Origin: Hwanghaeella sp965227365
Lineage (GTDB): Bacteria > Pseudomonadota > Alphaproteobacteria > UBA8366 > Aestuariispiraceae
Direction of reading: 5' to 3'
Assembly: GCF_965227365.1 (NCBI RefSeq)
Contig: NZ_OZ245754.1
Location: forward strand, 248,001 to 312,000
Length of the DNA stretch: 64,000 nt
The notes under the pieces are model-generated. The model saw only the letters and a program-made list of their open reading frames with translations. It had not been told where the DNA came from and made no database searches. Positions 1 through 9,153 of this stretch are shown here, piece by piece. Both the position numbers and the translations under genes were made by a program. Numbering within the stretch: the first letter of the stretch is position 1; each line of letters begins with the position of its first letter.

Positions 1-78
1 TATGTCCTGATGTTCCTTGTTCTGCTGGTGCGGCCGCGCGGCTTGCTCGGCGAGTCGATCGAGAAGTTCGAGCGGTAA
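1..78 (+). CDS. livH: Branched-chain amino acid ABC transporter permease LivH, C-terminal fragment
   Basis: The window opens inside a reading frame that runs to TAA at 76-78 and encodes the last 25 residues, including a hydrophobic stretch followed by VRPRGLLGE. This RPxGLxG ending is typical of LivH/LivM permeases. It lies 4 bases upstream of a LivM-containing protein, the usual livH-livM order. LivH would be one of two membrane-spanning subunits of an inner-membrane ABC importer for branched-chain amino acids or similar carboxylates. The start is outside the window, so substrate class and length cannot be judged. Confidence 0.75.
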   Translation, partial: YVLMFLVLLVRPRGLLGESIEKFER

Positions 79-82
79 TCCC

Positions 83-2608
83 ATGAATTCCAAAACACGG
101 ACACTTCTTTTCGGTCTTATCGGTCTCATCCTGTTGCCGTTCGTCCTGCCGGCGATTGGCCTGACGCTGAGCACGGCAACCATGGTCGTGGTCTTCACGA
201 TCGCCGCCCTCGGCCTGAATATGATGATGGGCTATACGGGTCTCGTTTCCTTCGGTCATGCCGCATGGTTCGGTATCGGTGCTTATGCAGCCGCGTTGTC
301 TCAGATACATTGGTTCCAGGGCCAGATAATCCTGCCCATCCTGTTCGGAACCATCTTCGTCGGCGTGCTGTCGGCCGCGGTCGGGATCTTGATGCTGCGC
401 CGACGGGGCGTCTATTTCGCCCTGATGACGCTGGCGCTTTCCGCGCTGACCTTTTCGATATCCTTCCGGTGGACCGCGGTAACAGGCGGGGAGGACGGCT
501 TGGGCGGCTTCGACCGCGCCACACTGCTTCCCTTCGATCTGTCGGACAACATGACCTACTACTGGTTCGTGGCGCTGATCGGGTTTCTGACGCTTCTGTT
601 CCTGATGCGTGTCGTGAACTCTCCCTTTGGCCATGTTCTGGTGGCGATCCGTGAAAATCAGGAGCGCGCGACCTTCCAGGGCTATGACGTGCAGCGATAC
701 AAACTGGCCGTCTTTGTCCTGTCGTCCATGGTGACGGCGCTGGCCGGGACGCTGTCAGGATTCCAGCACTATATCGTGACTTCGGAATCGACCTCGGTCG
801 AAATGTCCGGTGAGCTGCTGGCCATGGTCGTGATCGGCGGCATGCGCGGAAATATCCTCGGTCCTGCGATCGGTGTCATCTTCTACACTTTGTTCCGCGA
901 ATGGCTTTCGATCTGGACGAACGACTGGTTGTTCTATTTCGGGCTGATCTTCTGCGCCTTCGTGATGTATTCGCCCGGCGGTCTGATCGGCATCTGGGGC
1001 CAAATTCAGCGCCGCTGGAATCCGCCGCCGGAGGAAGACTCCGCCATGAGCCGCCGGAAGATCTATCAGGGCCTTTCCCTGCCGGGATTTTTGCGGCCAA
1101 AGGCACAGGAAGCAGAGGTTCTACAGGTCACCGGCGTCTCCAAGAATTTCGGCGGTATACAGGCCGTACGGCATGCGGGTTTGAGCCTTTCCTCGCGTGA
1201 AATTCACGCCCTGATCGGACCGAACGGCGCAGGCAAGACCACGCTTTTCAACCTGATTTCGGGCCGGTTCGCGCCGACCGAAGGCAAGGTGAAGCTCCTC
1301 GGGCGGGAAATCCAGGGACTGGATCCTGCGGAGATCTGCCATGCGGGGCTGGCGCGCTCCTTCCAGATCACGAACCTGTTCGAAGGTCTGACAATCGCTG
1401 AGAACCTTCGACTGTCCGCCCAGGCAAAGCATCCGGGGCGGTTCAATTTCTGGCGCGATGTCGACAGTTACGGCGACATCAATGCCGATACGGCCGAGCT
1501 CATGAAATTCCTGGGATTGGAGGGGATTGAGGAGACGCGTGCCGGTGACCTGTCATATGGCGGACAGCGGTTGGTGGATCTGGGCATTGCCTTGGCCTCG
1601 AAACCGCAGGTGATCCTGCTGGACGAGCCCCTGGCCGGCTTGGCCGCGGCGGAGCGGGAGAGGGTTGGCAACCTGATCAAGACGATGTCCGAGAATATTC
1701 CGGTCCTGATCGTGGAGCACGACATTGATCGTATTCTCGGTTTCTCCCATGAAGTGACCGTGATGAATGAGGGGCAGGTCCTGGTCACCGGCAAACCGGA
1801 GGACATTCGCTCGAATACACATGTTCAGGAAATATATACAGGAACGGGAACGCCGTCGATCGTCGGCCGCAATAAAGCGGAAACCGAGAAACAGCAAACC
1901 CTGTTGTCGGTAAAGGATCTGAATACCTTCTACGGCAAGAGCCATGTGCTGAACGATGCGGCACTCGAAATCCGCAAAGGTGAGATTGTCGCCCTTTTGG
2001 GACGGAACGGTGCCGGGAAGTCCACTTTCCTGAAGTCGATCGCAGGGCTTGTGCAGCCTGCGAACGGGTCGATCAAGTTCGGTGGCAAGGAGTTGGTCGG
2101 TCTTGCCGCACCCGATATCGCCCGCGCAGGGGTCGGCTATGTTCCACAGGGACGCGGCATCTTTTCAGGCATGACGGTTCGGGAGAACCTGGAACTGGGT
2201 CGGCTGGCGCGGGCGACCGACGGCAGTACAGGCGTGGTCTGGAGCGAAGAGCGGATTTTCGAGTTCTTTCCGAGGCTCAAGGAACGGATCAATTCCCACG
2301 CGGACTTCCTGTCCGGAGGCGAGCAGCAAATGCTGGCTGTGGCGCGGGCTCTTTCCGGCAATGTTAACCTGCTTTTGTTGGATGAACCATTCGAGGGGCT
2401 CGCCCCAGCCGTGATTGAAGACCTTTTCAAAGTGTTCGACCGGCTGCGGCAGCATCTGCCGATCTTGATCGTGGAGCATAATCTGGACTTGGTTTTGGCG
2501 CTTTCCGACCGGGTGTATGCGCTGGAAAACGGCTCCGTCTTCCATGAAGGCAAGGCAGAGGCATTGCTCCATGACCTCGATTATCGCAAGGAAATCCTAT
2601 GGTTGTGA
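83..2608 (+). CDS. Single-chain LivM-LivG-LivF fusion of a branched-chain amino acid type ABC transporter
   Basis: This is an 841-residue protein that joins three normally separate subunits. Residues 1 to about 320 form a LivM-type permease with many membrane segments and the motif MGYTGLVSFGHAA. Residues about 345-590 form a LivG-type ATPase with Walker A GPNGAGKT near 379, signature SYGGQ near 490 and Walker B ILLDEP near 510. Residues about 610-841 form a LivF-type ATPase with GRNGAGKS near 640, LSGGEQ near 742 and LLLLDEP near 763. No stop or frameshift separates the domains. The ATG at 83 follows the livH stop by 4 bases; the frame is open upstream but that part overlaps livH. LivM-LivG fusions are known; having LivF in the same chain is less usual. 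It probably imports the substrate used by the enzymes downstream. Confidence 0.93.
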   Translation: MNSKTRTLLFGLIGLILLPFVLPAIGLTLSTATMVVVFTIAALGLNMMMGYTGLVSFGHAAWFGIGAYAAALSQIHWFQGQIILPILFGTIFVGVLSAAVGILMLRRRGVYFALMTLALSALTFSISFRWTAVTGGEDGLGGFDRATLLPFDLSDNMTYYWFVALIGFLTLLFLMRVVNSPFGHVLVAIRENQERATFQGYDVQRYKLAVFVLSSMVTALAGTLSGFQHYIVTSESTSVEMSGELLAMVVIGGMRGNILGPAIGVIFYTLFREWLSIWTNDWLFYFGLIFCAFVMYSPGGLIGIWGQIQRRWNPPPEEDSAMSRRKIYQGLSLPGFLRPKAQEAEVLQVTGVSKNFGGIQAVRHAGLSLSSREIHALIGPNGAGKTTLFNLISGRFAPTEGKVKLLGREIQGLDPAEICHAGLARSFQITNLFEGLTIAENLRLSAQAKHPGRFNFWRDVDSYGDINADTAELMKFLGLEGIEETRAGDLSYGGQRLVDLGIALASKPQVILLDEPLAGLAAAERERVGNLIKTMSENIPVLIVEHDIDRILGFSHEVTVMNEGQVLVTGKPEDIRSNTHVQEIYTGTGTPSIVGRNKAETEKQQTLLSVKDLNTFYGKSHVLNDAALEIRKGEIVALLGRNGAGKSTFLKSIAGLVQPANGSIKFGGKELVGLAAPDIARAGVGYVPQGRGIFSGMTVRENLELGRLARATDGSTGVVWSEERIFEFFPRLKERINSHADFLSGGEQQMLAVARALSGNVNLLLLDEPFEGLAPAVIEDLFKVFDRLRQHLPILIVEHNLDLVLALSDRVYALENGSVFHEGKAEALLHDLDYRKEILWL

Positions 2609-2633
2609 ACCATAAGGGGAGGAAGGCGGCGTT

Positions 2634-4088
2634 ATGATGGATGTTGTGACTTCGCAGGGCGGTGCCGAAATCAGCCGGTGCCTGTTGCTGTCCGGTGGCG
2701 AATGGGTGGCTGGTGAAGGTCCTGTATCCACAGTCCTGGACAAATACAGTTTGTCCCAGGTTGCAGAAGCGCCCGCCGCATCGCAGGCGCAGATCGAAAC
2801 CATGATTGCCGCGGCGCAGGACGCGTTTCGGGCCGATACCCTTTCTCCCTACCAACGGGGCGAAATCCTTGATCGTGCCGTCGCGATGGTGGCGCGCGAA
2901 AAGGAATCGTTGGCCCGTATTATCCAGCTGGAATCCGGCTTCACCAAATCGGATGCCTTGGGGGAAGTGACGCGGTGTATGCAAACACTTTCTCTCTCGG
3001 CGGAAGAGGCGCGGCGTTTGAAGGGCGATGTCATTCCCATGTCCGGCGCTCCTAACCAGGGCGGTCGCATGGGGTTCACCTTGCGCGTTCCGCTGGGCGT
3101 CGTCCTGGCGGTGACGCCATTCAATTCCCCTCTGAACACGGTGACGCACAAAGTCGGTCCCGCCTTGGCGGCAGGGAACGCCGTCATCTTGAAGCCAGCC
3201 AGCGCGACGCCGATGACCTCCTGCAAGCTGGCGGAGATTCTGGTAGAAGCCGGCGTGCCGAAAGGGATGCTCTCGGTGATTCACGGCGGCGGCGACGTTG
3301 TTCAGTCGGCAATAGCGGATCAGAGAATACGGTTTATCGCTTTCACGGGCAGTACAGAGGTAGGTCGCAAGATCCAGCAGGCTGCCGGTTTGCGGCGGAC
3401 ACAGATGGAACTTGGATCCATCGCCTATACCATCTTGTGCGACGATGCGGATCTGGATCGCGCACTGCCGAAGATCGTCGCGGCTGGATACCGGAAGGCC
3501 GGACAGGTCTGCACTTCCGTTCAAATGCTTCTGGCCCATGCCTCCATCATGGAGGACGTCGCCGCGCGTATGACCGATCTGGTTGGAAAGGTGAAATATG
3601 GCGATCCCAGCATCGAGGGAACGGTGACGGGCCCCTTGATCAGCGAGGAGGATGCCATCCGGGTAGAAGCATGGGTCGAGGAGGCCGTGGAGAAGGGTGC
3701 GAGGCGCCTGGTAGGTGGTCCTCGTCAGGGTACGGTTGTTCCGCCGACATTGCTGACCGGGGTGACCGATGACATGAAACTGGGCTGCAGCGAGATATTT
3801 GGTCCGGTGGTTTGTCTCAAATCGTTCAATTCGATCAATGAAGCGATCGATTTGGTCAACGCGACCCCTTATGGCCTGGCGACCGGTATTTTCACAAACC
3901 GTTTATCCGATGGATTGGCGGCGGCGAAGGCTTTGGAGGTCGGCGGTGTGCATATCAACGAGACATCGAGTTCCCGCATCGACCTTATGCCTTATGGCGG
4001 GTCGAAGGACAGCGGTTTCGGACGGGAAGGGCCGCATTACGCGGTCGAGGAAATGACAGAGGAAAGGATCGTCACGATATCCACGTGA
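2634..4088 (+). CDS. NAD(P)-dependent aldehyde dehydrogenase
   Basis: The 484-residue protein has the usual length of the ALDH superfamily. It shows the cofactor region (NAVILKPAS), FTGSTEVGRKI, the general-base glutamate in MELGS (ELGG in most members) and the catalytic cysteine in GQVCTS. Such enzymes oxidise aldehydes to carboxylates, or to acyl-CoA in some groups, in the cytoplasm. A strong GGAGG lies 10 bases before the tandem ATGATG start. It follows the Liv fusion by 25 bases and precedes an SDR by 42, so the three are probably co-transcribed, and ALDH plus SDR would form an alcohol-aldehyde-acid oxidation route for the imported compound. The substrate is not evident. Confidence 0.9.
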   Translation: MMDVVTSQGGAEISRCLLLSGGEWVAGEGPVSTVLDKYSLSQVAEAPAASQAQIETMIAAAQDAFRADTLSPYQRGEILDRAVAMVAREKESLARIIQLESGFTKSDALGEVTRCMQTLSLSAEEARRLKGDVIPMSGAPNQGGRMGFTLRVPLGVVLAVTPFNSPLNTVTHKVGPALAAGNAVILKPASATPMTSCKLAEILVEAGVPKGMLSVIHGGGDVVQSAIADQRIRFIAFTGSTEVGRKIQQAAGLRRTQMELGSIAYTILCDDADLDRALPKIVAAGYRKAGQVCTSVQMLLAHASIMEDVAARMTDLVGKVKYGDPSIEGTVTGPLISEEDAIRVEAWVEEAVEKGARRLVGGPRQGTVVPPTLLTGVTDDMKLGCSEIFGPVVCLKSFNSINEAIDLVNATPYGLATGIFTNRLSDGLAAAKALEVGGVHINETSSSRIDLMPYGGSKDSGFGREGPHYAVEEMTEERIVTIST

Positions 4089-4130
4089 TGGATTGTTGGA
4101 CGATTCAAGCAAGCAGAAAGAAGGATTATC

Positions 4131-4853
4131 ATGGCAAACAAACTGGCATTGGTGTTCGGAGGGTCGCGGGGCATCGGCGCCGCGGCGGTCCAGAAACTGG
4201 CGGAGCAAGGGTTCGATGTCGCCTTCACCTATGTGTCCAACCCGCCGGATGAGCAGGAATCCACGTCCGGGTCGAAGGTTGTCGGCTATCAGGTCGATAT
4301 CACCGACCCGGCGCAGGTCGTCAAGGTCTTTTCGGCCGTGTCAAATGACTTCGGCTCGGCGCCCGATTGTGTCGTAGCCAATGCGGGAATCAATGTGCCG
4401 CCCGGCCCCGTCGCGGATTTCAACAACGACAATTTCAGGAAGCTGGTCGAAGTGAATTTGGTCGGTGCTTTCAATGTGCTGCAGCATGCGGCGCGGAATG
4501 TTCAGGAAGGCGGTGCGATCATCGGTGTAACGACAACGCTGGTGCGTTTCGCGGCGCCCGGTTTGGGCCCGTACAGCGCCACGAAGGCGGCGTTCGAATG
4601 TCTTCTTCGGTCGATGCAGAAGGAACTCGCCGGTCGAGGTATTCGGGTCAATGGTGTTGCCCCTGGACCGGTCGATACCGACCTGTTCCGTTCCGGCAAG
4701 GATGAGGCCGCGGTGCAGCGGTCGGCGGCAATGAGCCCATTCAATCGCGTGGGGAAACCGGAAGAGGTGGCGGAGGTCATCGCGTTCCTTGCCTCGCCGA
4801 AATCTTCCTGGGTTGCCGGACAGATCGTTCAGCCGAATGGCGGGCTTGTATAA
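4131..4853 (+). CDS. SDR family oxidoreductase
   Basis: This 240-residue classical short-chain dehydrogenase has the nucleotide-binding glycine motif GGSRGIG at the N terminus, the NAG motif as VVANAGIN and the active-site pair YSATK. The position 13 residues before the tyrosine, normally serine, is threonine (GVTTTLV). The C terminus (SSWVAGQIVQPNGGLV) is typical of the family. AAGGA precedes the ATG. It is the last gene of the Liv-ALDH operon and is followed by a strong inverted repeat. It should oxidise or reduce an alcohol/ketone with NAD(P). Substrate unknown. Confidence 0.88.
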   Translation: MANKLALVFGGSRGIGAAAVQKLAEQGFDVAFTYVSNPPDEQESTSGSKVVGYQVDITDPAQVVKVFSAVSNDFGSAPDCVVANAGINVPPGPVADFNNDNFRKLVEVNLVGAFNVLQHAARNVQEGGAIIGVTTTLVRFAAPGLGPYSATKAAFECLLRSMQKELAGRGIRVNGVAPGPVDTDLFRSGKDEAAVQRSAAMSPFNRVGKPEEVAEVIAFLASPKSSWVAGQIVQPNGGLV

Positions 4854-4881
4854 GGGAATCGCCTGTATCCGACGGGATGTG

Positions 4882-4910
4882 GGATCGGCGCCGGGGGCGC
4901 GCCGATCCCG
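4882..4910. terminator. Convergent inverted repeat, candidate bidirectional terminator
   Basis: A perfect 11-bp stem, GGGATCGGCGC with GCGCCGATCCC, encloses a 7-base loop. It sits between the stop of the plus-strand SDR at 4853 and the stop of the minus-strand gene at 4917. No long T-run follows on either strand, so termination may be weak or assisted. Confidence 0.6.
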
Positions 4911-4916
4911 CCAAAT

Positions 4917-5546
4917 TCAGACGGAGCCGCTCTCCAATTCGCAGAGAAATCGATAGACTTCGCCTGATTGCGCATTCGATCCCACAAGGTTGTTCAAGCG
5001 GGAAAGGACGGCTTCGGCATCGGCTTGGCGCAGCGTTTCCACCATGATGCAAGCGGCTATCTTTTCGTCTCCGCCGCGCAGTTTTTCTTCGGCGGTCTGC
5101 TCATTGCCGGCTTCGGCACTGACCCACAGCTCACGGCGGATCGTGCGCGCCAGGATTTCGGGGTCGTTCAATACATCGTCGGCGCCTTCGGCGGAATTGA
5201 GCCGCACCGCAATGGCGAATGCCCCACGCAGGCCGCCTTCCCGGCGGGCTACTTTGCAAACCGTCCGGCTCATGTCGCGCATGACGTCGTTCATGACCCG
5301 GCGGGTCCAATCCGTTGGGTTTTCAAGGCGTTCGAGATAGGCCGGCGAGGTCAAGGTTTCCGGCGTTTCCGTTTCATAATAGGTGAAGAACCGTTGTCGG
5401 GCGCCTTCCGCCTCGTACCGGCGGCCGCGCAGGATTCCGGGAATGCCGAGCCGTTCGGGAAAGTGTTCTTTCTTGTACCAATCCTCGTACTCATCCGCAT
5501 GTGCGGCCTCTCTGTTGTTCCAGAGCGCTAGGATACCCGTGCTCAT
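4917..5546 (-). CDS. EthD/dimeric alpha-beta barrel-like protein of unknown function
   Basis: The 209-residue protein starts at an ATG 7 bases after GGGAGG; the frame is open upstream but has no comparable ribosome site. The N-terminal half has WYKKEHFPERLGIPG, which resembles EthD/DUF4286-type dimeric alpha-beta barrel proteins that often sit in catabolic operons. The C-terminal half appears to be a second, weaker copy of the same fold. No cofactor-binding motif is visible. It is divergent from tcuA-like, sharing a 146-base regulatory region. Relatives are often monooxygenase- or dehalogenase-associated proteins without proven catalysis. Confidence 0.7.
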   Translation of the reverse strand: MSTGILALWNNREAAHADEYEDWYKKEHFPERLGIPGILRGRRYEAEGARQRFFTYYETETPETLTSPAYLERLENPTDWTRRVMNDVMRDMSRTVCKVARREGGLRGAFAIAVRLNSAEGADDVLNDPEILARTIRRELWVSAEAGNEQTAEEKLRGGDEKIAACIMVETLRQADAEAVLSRLNNLVGSNAQSGEVYRFLCELESGSV

Positions 5547-5607
5547 CAATATGCCTCCCGTTGGTGTCGAATTTCGGCTCACGATTGATTGCCGACAAAT
5601 GGATACC

Positions 5608-5618
5608 ATTGTATACAT
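5608..5618. promoter_or_regulatory. GntR-type dyad between the EthD-like and tcuA-like genes
   Basis: The site ATTGTATACAT is nearly symmetric around TGTATACA and resembles operators of FCD-type GntR regulators. It lies in the divergent intergenic region 5547-5692, 62 bases from one start and 75 from the other, so it could control both. No GntR gene is in the window. Confidence 0.4.
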
Positions 5619-5692
5619 GATGCAGCAAACAGACTTACAAAGCGAAGCGGTCCGATGAACGGCGCGGGCTTTCATTAATAAGCGGGTGTAGC

Positions 5693-7093
5693 ATGAAGAG
5701 TAACGGGCCCGATGGCATCCAGTGGGATCTGGTCGTTGTCGGTGGTGGCAATGCAGCGCTTTGCGCCGCGATTACGGCGGCGGAACAAGGGGCGCGGGTC
5801 GTCGTGCTGGAAAGCGCGCCGAAAAACTATCGCGGGGGAAACAGCCGCCATACCAGGAATTTCCGATGCATGCATCGCGGGCCGCTTTCCGTGCTGACGG
5901 ATGCGTATTCAGAGGACGAGTATTTCGAAGATTTGTTGCGTGTCACGAAAGGCAAGACCGACGAAAACCTGGCCCGCATGGTTATCCGAACCTCTGAGGA
6001 ATGCTTGCCCTGGATGGAACAGCACGGTGTGCGTTTCCAGCCCTCTCTGTCGGGCACATTGTCCCTGTCGCGGACCAATGCGTTCTTTCTTGGCGGCGGA
6101 AAGGCCCTGGTGAACGCCTATTACAATACGGCGGAAGACCTGGGCGTTGAGGTCTACTACGATGCGGATGTCTCCCATGTCGCGACCGAGAACTCCCGCT
6201 TTTCCCATGTAGAAGTATTTTTGGATGGGGAGGTCGTGCGGATCGAAGGGAAAGCAGCCGTCCTTGCTTCCGGCGGTTTCCAGGGAAACATCGATTGGCT
6301 CGCAGACGCCTGGGGGCCTGCGGCCCGGAACTTCCTGATCCGTGGTACGCCGTATAACAAGGGTGCGGTTCTGCGCGACATGCTAGACCAGGGCGCGAAC
6401 AGCGTTGGAGACCCGACCCAATGTCATGCGGTGGCGATCGACGGCCGGGCCCCGAAATTCGATGGCGGTATCGTAACGCGGTTGGATTGCGTGCCGTTCT
6501 CCGTCGTGGTCAACAAGGATGGCCGGCGCTTTTACGACGAAGGGGAAGACGTCTGGCCCAAGCGTTATGCGATATGGGGCCGACTGGTCGCGGCCCAACC
6601 CGACCAGGTGGCCTATTCCGTCATCGATAGTAAAAGTTTCGACCTCTTCATGCCGTCGGTTTTCCCGCCCGAGAAAGCTGACACGCTTGAGGAACTGGCG
6701 TCGATCCTGAATCTGCCGAAGGGTGATTTCCTTCAGACCGTCGCGAATTTCAACGCCGCTTGCCGGGACGGAAAATTCCATCCCACCGAGTTGGATGGTC
6801 TGGCCACCGTCGGCGTGGAGCCGGCCAAGACGAACTGGGCGCGTCCGCTCGATACGCCGCCCTATTACGCCTATCAATTGCGACCCGGCGTGACCTTCAC
6901 TTATCTCGGCCTGCGGGTCGACGAGACCGCACGCGTTTCCCATGCCGCGGGCCGATACGAAAATGTCTGGGCGGCGGGTGAAATCATGGCGGGAAGCATC
7001 CTGGGCGAGGGCTATCTCGCCGGGTTCGGTATGACGATCGGGACGGTCTTCGGCCGTATCGCCGGGAAGGAGGCTGCCGCCTATGTCGCTTGA
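5693..7093 (+). CDS. tcuA: FAD-dependent tricarballylate dehydrogenase-type flavoprotein (TcuA-like)
   Basis: The 466-residue flavoprotein of the fumarate reductase/succinate dehydrogenase family has an N-terminal dinucleotide site DLVVVGGGNAALCAA, followed by YRGGNSRHTRNFR as in TcuA. A C-terminal FAD motif ends in WAAGEIMAGSILGEGYLAGFG. TcuA oxidises tricarballylate to cis-aconitate using FAD and passes electrons to TcuB. The stop overlaps the tcuB-like start by 11 bases, so the two are translationally coupled. The neighbours do not resemble the Salmonella tcuRABC set: there is no TcuC and no LysR. A related polycarboxylate or other acid is therefore possible as substrate. Confidence 0.82.
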   Translation: MKSNGPDGIQWDLVVVGGGNAALCAAITAAEQGARVVVLESAPKNYRGGNSRHTRNFRCMHRGPLSVLTDAYSEDEYFEDLLRVTKGKTDENLARMVIRTSEECLPWMEQHGVRFQPSLSGTLSLSRTNAFFLGGGKALVNAYYNTAEDLGVEVYYDADVSHVATENSRFSHVEVFLDGEVVRIEGKAAVLASGGFQGNIDWLADAWGPAARNFLIRGTPYNKGAVLRDMLDQGANSVGDPTQCHAVAIDGRAPKFDGGIVTRLDCVPFSVVVNKDGRRFYDEGEDVWPKRYAIWGRLVAAQPDQVAYSVIDSKSFDLFMPSVFPPEKADTLEELASILNLPKGDFLQTVANFNAACRDGKFHPTELDGLATVGVEPAKTNWARPLDTPPYYAYQLRPGVTFTYLGLRVDETARVSHAAGRYENVWAAGEIMAGSILGEGYLAGFGMTIGTVFGRIAGKEAAAYVA

Positions 7094-8174
7094 TCTTGCT
7101 ACCCTGGCCGACCGGTCCACGGATGCCATTGCCGAGGCACGCCGACAATTGGAGGTCTGCAATGCCTGCCGGTATTGCGAGGGGTTTTGTTCCGTCTTTC
7201 CGGCGATGACCCGGCAGAAGGCCTTTGCCGATGGCGATATCACTCATCTGGCAAATCTCTGCCACAATTGCCGCGGCTGTTACTATTCGTGCCAGTATAC
7301 GCCACCGCATGAATTCGACCTGAACATTCCGGCCGCGTTGGGCGATGCCCGGCAGGAAAGCTGGGAGCGTTTTGCGTTCCCCTCGGCCTTCGGAAAACTG
7401 TTTCATCAGCGCGGTGTCGCGGTTCTCGCTGTGATTCTGGCGGTCACGCTTCTTGCGATTTGGTTCATGCAAACGGTCCAGCCGGTCGGGGGCGACGGGT
7501 TTTATGCCTATATGTCGCATAATGCGATGATCTCGATCTTCATCCCCGCTTTTCTGTTTCCTTTCGCGGCGATCGCGGTTGGGATCAGGCGGTATTGGCG
7601 TGAAACCGGGGGACAGAGCGCTCGCTTGGCCCATTTCGTCGCGGCGTTCAAGGATGCTGCTGCGCTGCGCAATCTGGATGGCGGCCAGGGACAGGGCTGC
7701 AACTTTGAAAAGACGGATCGCTATACCAATACCCGTCGCTATGCCCATCAGGCAGCGATGTACGGGTTCCTTTTGTGCTTCGCCGCTACATCGGTTGCGA
7801 CCGTTCTGCATTACCTTTTCGACATGCCGGCGCCTTATCCCCTGTTCAGTCTTCCGAAGATACTCGGGCTGACGGGCGGCATCCTATTGTGTCTTGGTAC
7901 GGCGAAACTGGCCTACCTGAAGACGAAGGCCGATCCCGCATTGGGGACCGCCCGCGTCTGGGGCGGTGAAATGGCTTTCATCCTGCTGCTCTTCTTCGTC
8001 AGCGCAACGGGCCTTGTTCTCTATTTTGTATCGGGTACGGCCCTGGTCGAGTGGATGCTGCCTTTGCATCTGGCTGCGGTCTTCACGTTTTTCCTGCTGA
8101 CGCCGTATTCGAAAATGGCGCACGGGTTCTACCGTCTGACAGCCTTGGTGCGGGAAGCACAAATGAAACGGTAA
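7083..8174 (+). CDS. tcuB: TcuB-like iron-sulfur membrane protein, electron acceptor partner of TcuA
   Basis: This is a 363-residue protein. The first 75 residues hold two cysteine groups, C26-C29-C32-C36 and C60-C63-C66-C70, for 4Fe-4S clusters. The remaining part has about six hydrophobic segments, including a cytochrome b-like region with conserved histidines. TcuB-type proteins reoxidise the TcuA flavin and pass electrons to quinone at the inner membrane. The ATG lies inside the end of the tcuA-like gene. The pair is therefore a respiratory-linked dehydrogenase. Confidence 0.85.
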   Translation: MSLDLATLADRSTDAIAEARRQLEVCNACRYCEGFCSVFPAMTRQKAFADGDITHLANLCHNCRGCYYSCQYTPPHEFDLNIPAALGDARQESWERFAFPSAFGKLFHQRGVAVLAVILAVTLLAIWFMQTVQPVGGDGFYAYMSHNAMISIFIPAFLFPFAAIAVGIRRYWRETGGQSARLAHFVAAFKDAAALRNLDGGQGQGCNFEKTDRYTNTRRYAHQAAMYGFLLCFAATSVATVLHYLFDMPAPYPLFSLPKILGLTGGILLCLGTAKLAYLKTKADPALGTARVWGGEMAFILLLFFVSATGLVLYFVSGTALVEWMLPLHLAAVFTFFLLTPYSKMAHGFYRLTALVREAQMKR

Positions 8175-8204
8175 CGGGCCGTTCGATAACAACGGGGGGA
8201 AATT

Positions 8205-9119
8205 ATGAACGACAAACCACTGGTTCTGATCACCGGCGCCGCCGGGCTTATGGGATGCTATCTGGTTCGGGAAATGCGCGAGGCCGGTTATCCCGTGCGC
8301 GGATTCGATTTGCGCGAAGGCAGCGAGGCCTGCGATTGGGTCATCGGCGATGTGACGTCGGGCGCGGATGTCGCACGTGCCATGAAGGGTGCAGGCGTCG
8401 TGATCCATACAGCGGCGCGTGCGAATATCTGGCAGGGAACAGGCGAGGAAATCCTGCAGACGAACGTGATGGGGACCTGGCAAGTCTACGAGGCTGCTCG
8501 CCAGGAAGGGATCAAGAAAATCGTCTTCTGTTCGAGTGATTCCGTCGTCGGTTATACGGTGCGCGAGGGGGCGATGGTGCCGCCCAGCTACATGCCCGTC
8601 GATACGGATCATCCGTTGCGGGCGACCGACCCCTACGCTTTGAGCAAAGTTCTGGGCGAGGATATAGCACGCTCATTTACCCATTGGGGCATGACGACCG
8701 TGGCGTTGCGGACCGTCTTTGTCGCCTATCCGGAAATGGAAGGGGAAATCCGGGCCCGCCACGCCGCTCCGGCAAATTACAAGGGAACCCCGGCCGGTGG
8801 TCCGTCCAGCGCGGGCGGCGGGGCCTTCTACAACTATATCGACCCGCGCGACCTGGCGCGCGCCTTCAAGCTTGCCCTGGAACTGGACCTGCCGCCGGGC
8901 ACGCTCAAGGCCTATTTCCTCTCGTCCGGTGAGACCTTCTCACCTGAACCGACCCTCGATCGCGCCAAACGTCTGCATGGAGACGCCATAGAGGTTCGGG
9001 ACGCATCGATTTATGCGCGGGCGCCTTATGCGGGGCTCTACGACACGACGAAGGCAGCGCAGGAATTGGGCTTCGTCGCCGAACACAGCCTGCGGCAATA
9101 TATCGAAACCGAGGGATGA
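8205..9119 (+). CDS. NAD-dependent epimerase/dehydratase family protein
   Basis: This 304-residue extended SDR has the Rossmann motif LITGAAGLMGCYLV at the N terminus, the catalytic serine region FCSSDSVVGY and the pair YALSK. A GGGGGG-rich ribosome site lies 5 bases before ATG. It sits 30 bases after tcuB and 34 bases before a second family member. Such enzymes act on nucleotide sugars or free sugar acids; in catabolic operons they are often uronate or sugar-lactone dehydrogenases. The precise reaction cannot be assigned. Confidence 0.85.
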   Translation: MNDKPLVLITGAAGLMGCYLVREMREAGYPVRGFDLREGSEACDWVIGDVTSGADVARAMKGAGVVIHTAARANIWQGTGEEILQTNVMGTWQVYEAARQEGIKKIVFCSSDSVVGYTVREGAMVPPSYMPVDTDHPLRATDPYALSKVLGEDIARSFTHWGMTTVALRTVFVAYPEMEGEIRARHAAPANYKGTPAGGPSSAGGGAFYNYIDPRDLARAFKLALELDLPPGTLKAYFLSSGETFSPEPTLDRAKRLHGDAIEVRDASIYARAPYAGLYDTTKAAQELGFVAEHSLRQYIETEG

Positions 9120-9153
9120 GTCGTCCTTACCAGACACCACAGGAATGAAGACA

